Of a stretch of DNA of 64,000 nt, positions 58,498 to 64,000 are shown piece by piece. The translations under genes and the position numbers were made by a program. Where the stretch lies: the NCBI GenBank assembly GCA_950106755.1, contig OX467086.1, positions 27,546,001 through 27,610,000 of the forward strand, read 5' to 3'. Numbering within the stretch: position 1 is the first letter of the stretch; each line of letters starts with the position of its first letter. Below the pieces are notes generated by a model that was given only the letters and a program-made list of their open reading frames with translations, was not told the origin of the DNA and did no database searches. The DNA is from Climacium dendroides (Eukaryota; Streptophyta; Bryopsida; Hypnales; Climaciaceae).

Positions 58498-61400
58498 ATG
58501 GCGACCCTGGTAAGCAATTCTCCATCCTTTTCCGTTTCCCTGACATTCGTTTCCATTTCTTGTGTCCATGCAATTGGTCACATACACTAAGATTTTGCAA
58601 ATGGAATTAACTCCATTTTAGGGTTTGAGGGATTTCGTCTTTATAGATTTTAGGGTTGATCGGCAATGAGGATGTTAGTGCCCGGGGGAGTCTGAAAATG
58701 AAAGGAATTGACTTCACTGCACTAGGCCGCAATTGCATTTTCCAAAGGCTTTCTGCGCGATGGTCCAAGGCAATGCTCAGGGTTTAGGGTTTTTAGTGGC
58801 GTTGGAGCGTCCTTCCATTTTATGGCGACTGGTTATCTAGCGCGTCCGTCTTCTATTGAACTTCACGAATCCATCTGATTAATTCTTAAAGAAGAAGCAT
58901 GGGTTTCCTGTTTGTTTAGTAGTTTGAGTGTAGGGGATTCTTTTTTGTCCCAATTTCGATTGCCACACATGCAATTTGCTGAACTGAATCTTGTGATATA
59001 GAATTTGAACCCATTTGATTTGTAATTTTCACAGTCCGAGCACTGAATTCGTCATTTTACAACCATGAATCTTTCTTTCTTTAGGGGTGAAGGATTATAG
59101 ATCATTTGTCATTATCTCCATGTGCTGCTCATATTTTGAGGTTACTTGGACAATGCAGCCCAATCTCATGTCGATGCAAGGACGCAAGGTGGCGAGTGCA
59201 GCCATTTCTCGCCTCAGTGGCATGAGCAACCCCGTGGCAAGGACGCAGGCCCTTGGTTTCTCCTCCAGCTGTTTTGCGGCTGGATCTCAGCAGCTGCGCC
59301 TTTCTGCGGTGTCAACAGACTTCAGCAATCGTTCCCAGTGGACTACCACTCGTGCTATGGTATCGTCTTCGTCATCACTTGAATGAGATGAATTTCCAGC
59401 TCTGTAGTCTAGCACTTTTGTTTATTTGGGGTATCACTCTCTTGAAGAGTTCAACCACTTAACCCTGGATGTCTCCGAGGTATTGGATCAAACATAAAAT
59501 ATGTCACGTTCACAACTTTTCTTATAGTAAGTCTACCAACGAAGAGAAAATAAGGAGATACTTGTGATTTTTTTGTTTTCTAGAATTGAAGAGAGCATGC
59601 ATTGGTGTTGCAAATAACTCTACTCGAAAGTCAAATCAATCCAGAGGTTAGCAAATACCTAATATGATTTCTAGGACGCTTCGTATTGGATGATAGCAAC
59701 AGTCGGATGTCATGAAAGGGAGATATACTTGCGCGGCATTTAGGGTTCCACTATTATGTACCTTTACATTCTTGACTAGTGGAGTGGTTGGCAGAGTGAC
59801 CAAGCTACAGAAGTCAAGACCCAGGCGAAGGTTACAACGAAGTGCTTTTTTGACATCAGCATTGGCAACAAACCCGCTGGCCGTGTTGTCCTTGGCCTTT
59901 TCGGAGAGGAGGTCCCTGATACTGTCAACAACTTCCGGGCCCTTTGCACAGGTATTTCTCTGTGTTTGCCGTGATGATTTGAATTTTTTTCTTATGAAAC
60001 AGTGTTTTTAGTCAAATTAGACTTTCGGTGAACTTCTAAGCGTCATCGTAGAGAGAATCTTCCTTATAGTTCACGGGGAGCGCCCCTCTTTGACATAGGA
60101 TGATTCTCTTCAGGATACTTTCTTAAAGATCTTGAAACAGATTAACCTTACTGTTACTTACAGGTTGGGCAGCCATTCCGCTGCAGCCATCGGTGATTGA
60201 CTTGACTGGAGTTTTGTGCCACCTGAAGGCTGTGTTTAGCCTTGAATGGATTGATATGGAATAGTTGAGCGTGTGCCTTGCAGAATGTCGAAGATGTGTA
60301 TTGGTTGTGCAATTCTGCTGGTGTTTTTTGTTTGTGTATTCAGTGATAGTTTGTCTCTTGTACCCTCATTATTGTTCGTGAAATAATGGATGGGTTAGAA
60401 TTTTAATTGCTCCTCTCTTATTCTGTACTATTCATCGTTTTGTAGGTGAGAAGGGTTTTGGTTACAAAGGTTCAGCTTTCCATCGTGTAATCAAGAGCTT
60501 CATGATTCAGGGTGGCGACTTTGACAGGGGCAATGTACACCTCAAAACTTCCTGCTTTCAGTAGAATCTGTGTAGAATCTGCGTCGGTTTTTTATTCCTC
60601 ACGACAGTCCCTGACCACTGATTCTTAACCGTTTTAGTGCTGTAGCAATAGATCAACGTGTTAACACCAAAATGACACTGTTTTGTTGCCATTTTAGTGT
60701 TTTAATGTGCTTTTTCAGTACGTTTGTGGATCCGAATTTGAAGCAACAGTAGAAAGACACTGCAATGAATGTTGATGTGGCTTTTAAACAATGTCATATT
60801 AGTACCAACCCATTAACTATTTGAAGCGACACCGAAAGAGTTGATAGGTAATGGGACGGACTCATGTGATAACTTGTGGCTGTAAGATTCGTCAGATATG
60901 TCTTTTTATCCCCGTTATAAGCTTCAGTTTTTTGGTGAAAAACTTGATCGTTTTAATTGTAGGAGAAGCCTGGATTGTAATGAAGTTGCTGCGTCTCTCC
61001 TTAGTGAGACTTATGTGTGTAACGCTGTGCAGGGCACTGGAGGCAAGAGCATTTATGGAAGAAACTTCAAGGATGAGAACTTCAAGTGTGAGTACTTTTC
61101 TTACGAGTGGCTATTTGAGCTCTGAGTTCTTCCCATCATGGTCTGACTGATTATGATCTGTTGTGCAAATCAGAATTCTATGCATGCAATTTCTCTCCCT
61201 CGATTTATGCTCCTTTTACTTATTTTCCCCCTTTAATTCTGACCTAAATGTTCATGTGAGTAGATCATGTTACGTGGGCTCATTCGAATCGTTGGTTGAA
61301 TATGCAGTGAAACATACCGGACCTGGGATCTTGAGCATGGCGAATGCTGGACCCAACACGAACGGAAGCCAGTTTTTCCTTTGCACTGTTGAGGTGAAGA

Positions 61401-62050
61401 TTATTGCCCCTCTATTGACGGTTGTTTACTCCCGAAGTGTCCAAACTGAAAATAGGACGTCTTGTTTGGAAGCTAATTTCAGATGACCATACCAATTTTC
61501 AAACCATTGAATTCTATTGTTGAAATTTTTATTGGTATGATATCCTGATTATATCGGTACCTTCTGAAATGATTTATTTGAATTTCTTTAGATATGGATG
61601 TCAGTCACCTTCTCCTCTCATCTGCCTATCCTCAACGCTTGATGTAGGACAGAGGTGCAGATTTTTTTGGACCCCTTAATTGTCGGTTTTGATCTGCTTG
61701 AACTCAGATTATCTGCTTCCAAATTGGTGGCATGCTTGCAGTGGTCTATCTAAGCCCCAAAACTTGAGTGGCACTCTTCCAGTTGTGCATTGTGATTTTC
61801 TTGTAACCATGATTCTTAGGGATTAATAATGTTGATGCATGAAGCGCTTTGATAATGCTATTATTGAGAACCCCTCTAATGGACAATATGTGGTGCTTAT
61901 CTTCAGACTCCTTGGTTAAACAACAAGCATGTTGTCTTCGGCCAAGTCATTGAAGGCATGGATGTCGTGAAGACGATTGAGAGCCAAGAGACGGACCGAA
62001 GTGACAAGCCCCTGTCCAAGTGTGTTATTTCTGATTCAGGCGAGCTGTAG
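58498..62050 (+). CDS. Plastid-type cyclophilin (peptidyl-prolyl cis-trans isomerase), seven exons
   Basis: Catalyses prolyl cis-trans isomerisation, here probably inside the plastid. Exons: 58498-58509, 59159-59359, 59795-59951, 60446-60534, 61033-61087, 61308-61393, 61907-62050. All junctions are GT-AG with matching phases, giving 247 residues. Residues 1 to about 80 are rich in Ser, Ala and Arg and lack acidic residues early on, like a chloroplast transit peptide. The cyclophilin domain runs from about 88 (CFFDISIG) to 247 (SDSGEL). Counterparts of the human cyclophilin A active site are all present: Arg137 (FHRVI), Phe142 and Gln145 (SFMIQGGDF), Trp203 and His208 ([12 protein letters not shown]). 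The [20 protein letters not shown] segment resembles plant CYP20-2; the ending resembles CYP20-3, so stroma versus thylakoid is open. The first exon codes only MATL. If it is wrong, translation could begin at a Met early in exon 2. It appears intact. Confidence 0.93.
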
Positions 62051-62639
62051 ATTCGTGATTTCAGAGATAAATGTGAGTTATCTCTGGTTGGCCTTTATGC
62101 GGATTAGGCAGTAGACATGTTTGGGTACTGCACTGGAAGTGGAGACCCGATGTTACTCTTAAAATAATGCAGACTATTTAAATCGAGAGCTAAGAGTTTT
62201 CTGCCAATTCTGTAAGTCGGGGTCGATCAGTGTATTTCAGCATTTGTCCCCACTGAAGAGGAGCATTGTGTGGTTTTGGCCCTCTAGGTTTATTGCCACC
62301 CACTGCCTGATCAACATTATTGTAGACGTCCATGGATGTCTCAGGCGGGTAGGATTGGTAGTAGATTCATAACGGTGACTGGGCAGGTCTCGATGTGGGC
62401 GACAGCCTTGCTCACACTTCCCATTAACGACCTGCACAATGACTAGAACGCATGTTAGCAGCTGGCAGTTCAATCCAATGTTAACTGCCGACTGGAGTTT
62501 TTCTAGCAAGGACAAAGGGACTCCATTTATTCTGCTCGGCAAATGGTGTTGATTTTGGGAGCAGATTTGCAACGCGTCAATTTACTTCTGCTGCCGATGT
62601 TTAGCATAACTGCTCATAATATTATATGCCGAGGTCATG
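62051..62639. other. 3' flank of the cyclophilin gene
   Basis: Moderate GC content, no recognised coding. The 111-residue minus-strand ORF at 62237-62572 has no family features. Confidence 0.45.
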
Positions 62640-62795
62640 TAAGGTAACTCAGCCTATGACGGGCCAACTTTGGACCAGCCTAACGCAGGCCCAGACCAGG
62701 ATTTCTTTAGCTGTACATGTGTCTTGTGAAATGTACTTCACAAGAATTTTTTGGCCTGCATTAGGCTGGTCCAAAGCATAGGCCGAGTTACCTTA
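62640..62795. mobile_element. Compact TA-flanked MITE, AGGTAACTC termini
   Basis: The body is 62642-62793 (152 bp) between TA 62640-62641 and TA 62794-62795. The left arm (AGGTAACTCAGCCTATG, then CTTTGGACCAGCCTAACG) pairs with the right arm (complement AGGTAACTCGGCCTATG, then CTTTGGACCAGCCTAATG). The left arm has a 9-base insertion. A small central hairpin CTTGTGAA-TTCACAAG is present. Nearly the whole element can fold back on itself. Confidence 0.88.
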
Positions 62796-63099
62796 CTCCT
62801 TCCCTATCAGTAACAGGGAGAAGAACATGCTTTCCCGGGATGCTGGGCCTTGGGGCTCAATGAAGATGTGGAGCAACGCATTGATGACAGACCCATGAAT
62901 CAATACCAAGGTGGGCACGCATGTTTGGGGGCAGAGCGGGATCAGAGTTGGGCTAGATAGAGATGGATAAGACCTAGAAGTCACAGAGCCAAGAGGAAAC
63001 ACTGGTGCACAGTACAGTTTTTGGATAACTTAGTTATTGCGGTTTGTTGTGAATCTAATTTGAAAGTCATCAGTGTGACAAGAAAAGAGAAACAAGAAG

Positions 63100-63526
63100 C
63101 TACGCAACGAGTGCGATAGCACTGGCTTGCTCTTTGAGCTTCTGCAAACGCCAAGCCCACTTCCCGTCGATCCAGAGCCCACATTTCACCCGTCCAGACC
63201 AATTCTTGCTTGCGGGAGCCGTATTATCCAAACTAATTGCGGATGATTGGTTATCGTCCAGTTGGAGAATACCCTTCGTGCCCAACCAACCAACGATCAG
63301 TTGGTTACCTTTGCACAAGAGGTTCAATTCATCGCTGCCCACTTAATTCAGCGGAGTAGTCCAAAACCTCGCCGAGCTTCCGATCCCAGCTCATAGTACG
63401 TCGATCTCACTTGGAATGCAACTGAATGTCATCAAGAGAGTCATTCCATGCACTCAACAATCCCAATCCACAAAAATCAGCGCCGGAAGCCGTCCATGTG
63501 TGCCGAATTTCAATAAAGAGTAACAT
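63100..63526 (-). pseudogene. Possible decayed minus-strand coding region, unidentified
   Basis: Three adjacent minus-strand frames look protein-like and follow one another. 63526 down to 63407 gives 39 residues, including IRHTWTASGADFCGLGLL. About 63394 down to 63329 includes MSWDRKLGEVLDYSAELSG. 63342 down to 63100 gives 80 residues including LIVGWLGTKGILQLDDN, RVKCGLWIDGKWAWRLQKLK and a stop. They are in different frames with no room for normal introns, which fits frameshift decay. I do not recognise the family. The + strand is open here too, so chance is possible. Confidence 0.25.
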
Positions 63527-63599
63527 CTCGCCCTGTCAATGCCAGCCCTTTCAGAAAAAAAGGAAACGCTCCGAATCCGTGATTCACTCCGTCCATCAT

Positions 63600-64000
63600 T
63601 TAAGGTAACGTAACTACCGTTATCGGGATTTCAATCTCACCCCATCATATGATAAAACTAGGCCAGCATCCGTATTCCACGTACTTCCCCCCTGAAGGAC
63701 TGGTACTGTTGAGTCTTGGCTGGATTACAGAACTGGTTCCGCATTCTACAACGATGATCATCCCTGCAAGGTAGGGTACAAGGTACACCCAATTCCGCCT
63801 CTTTCATATTGCGCCACTTAGAGCATCGCCACCGTTTCGCAAGAAATGTGACTCAGCAAAGGTGCACAGCAGTGTTATGTGGTTGCTGTAGACCCGGTGC
63901 GATCTTGCTCCCCCAGTCCCCACTCTTCCACGGCGTGGCACCACAGCAACCTCTATTTTGAGCTACTATCCATTGGCGGGTGGGCCACATTGTTGGGCGG
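63600..64000. other. Window-edge segment with left ends of possible elements
   Basis: TAAGGTAACGTAAC at about 63602, AGGTACACCC at 63781 and TTA plus GAGCATCGCCACCG at 63818-63834 each resemble left ends of element families seen elsewhere in the window. Their right ends would lie beyond 64000, so none is confirmed. Confidence 0.3.

Noticed and set aside
59456..59475. TTAACCCTGGATG in cyclophilin intron 2 as a TTAA-element end
   Set aside because: No matching inverse end with TTAA was found nearby, and the match is limited to a few bases.

Overview
The window reads as nuclear DNA of a land plant, most likely a non-flowering one with a large, repeat-rich genome. The evidence is GT-AG spliced genes of plant type, including a plastid-type cyclophilin and a plant NHL/LEA_2 membrane protein. 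These sit as compact, GC-richer islands in AT-rich DNA that is mostly old, non-coding transposable elements. No bacterial-style operons, tRNA, rRNA or CRISPR array were seen. The lineage guess (moss, lycophyte, fern or similar) is weak.

Three genes appear intact, all on the + strand. (1) UDP-glucose 4-epimerase, 14643-18006, nine exons, 378 residues. (2) A single-exon NDR1/HIN1-like (LEA_2) membrane protein, 43537-44295, 252 residues. (3) A plastid-targeted cyclophilin, 58498-62050, seven exons, 247 residues. They look functionally unrelated: sugar-nucleotide metabolism, a membrane/stress-type protein, and protein folding in the plastid. A fourth locus, 1702-2613, is the 5' part of a CDC20-type APC/C activator (C-box DRFIPNR present, WD40 propeller absent), probably a truncated pseudogene. 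A possible decayed minus-strand coding region lies at 63100-63526 and was not identified.

The rest is transposon stratigraphy. The dominant class is a set of 0.6-1 kb non-coding elements that begin CCC(C/T)TAAAG, end in the inverse, and are flanked by TTAA, the signature of piggyBac-type transposition. Two insertions are dated by nesting with a duplicated TTAA: one in a ~95-bp tandem array (4358-5268) and one in another TTAA element (8978-9872). A third sits inside a TA-flanked MITE (40453-41333). A second class has TA target duplications and termini AGGTRGG or similar (7081-7247, 7324-7598, 20128-20707, 40423-41599, 45974-46246, 54837-55235, 57316-58270, 62642-62793). Harbinger-type MITEs with TAA duplications lie at 37297-37832 and 46599-46852. 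At 29235-31758 a 2.5-kb TG...CA sequence with a 5-bp CTTTG duplication splits an older TTAA element; I read it as a solo LTR or degenerate LTR element.

Other structure: a ~95-bp tandem array at 3768-4355, an inverted repeat with a 13-bp minisatellite in one arm (51055-52565), a 320-bp fold-back (28177-28495), and a motif-dense tract (TTGCAAA, 1-660). All intron and exon boundaries were read by eye and joined by reading phase and family similarity.
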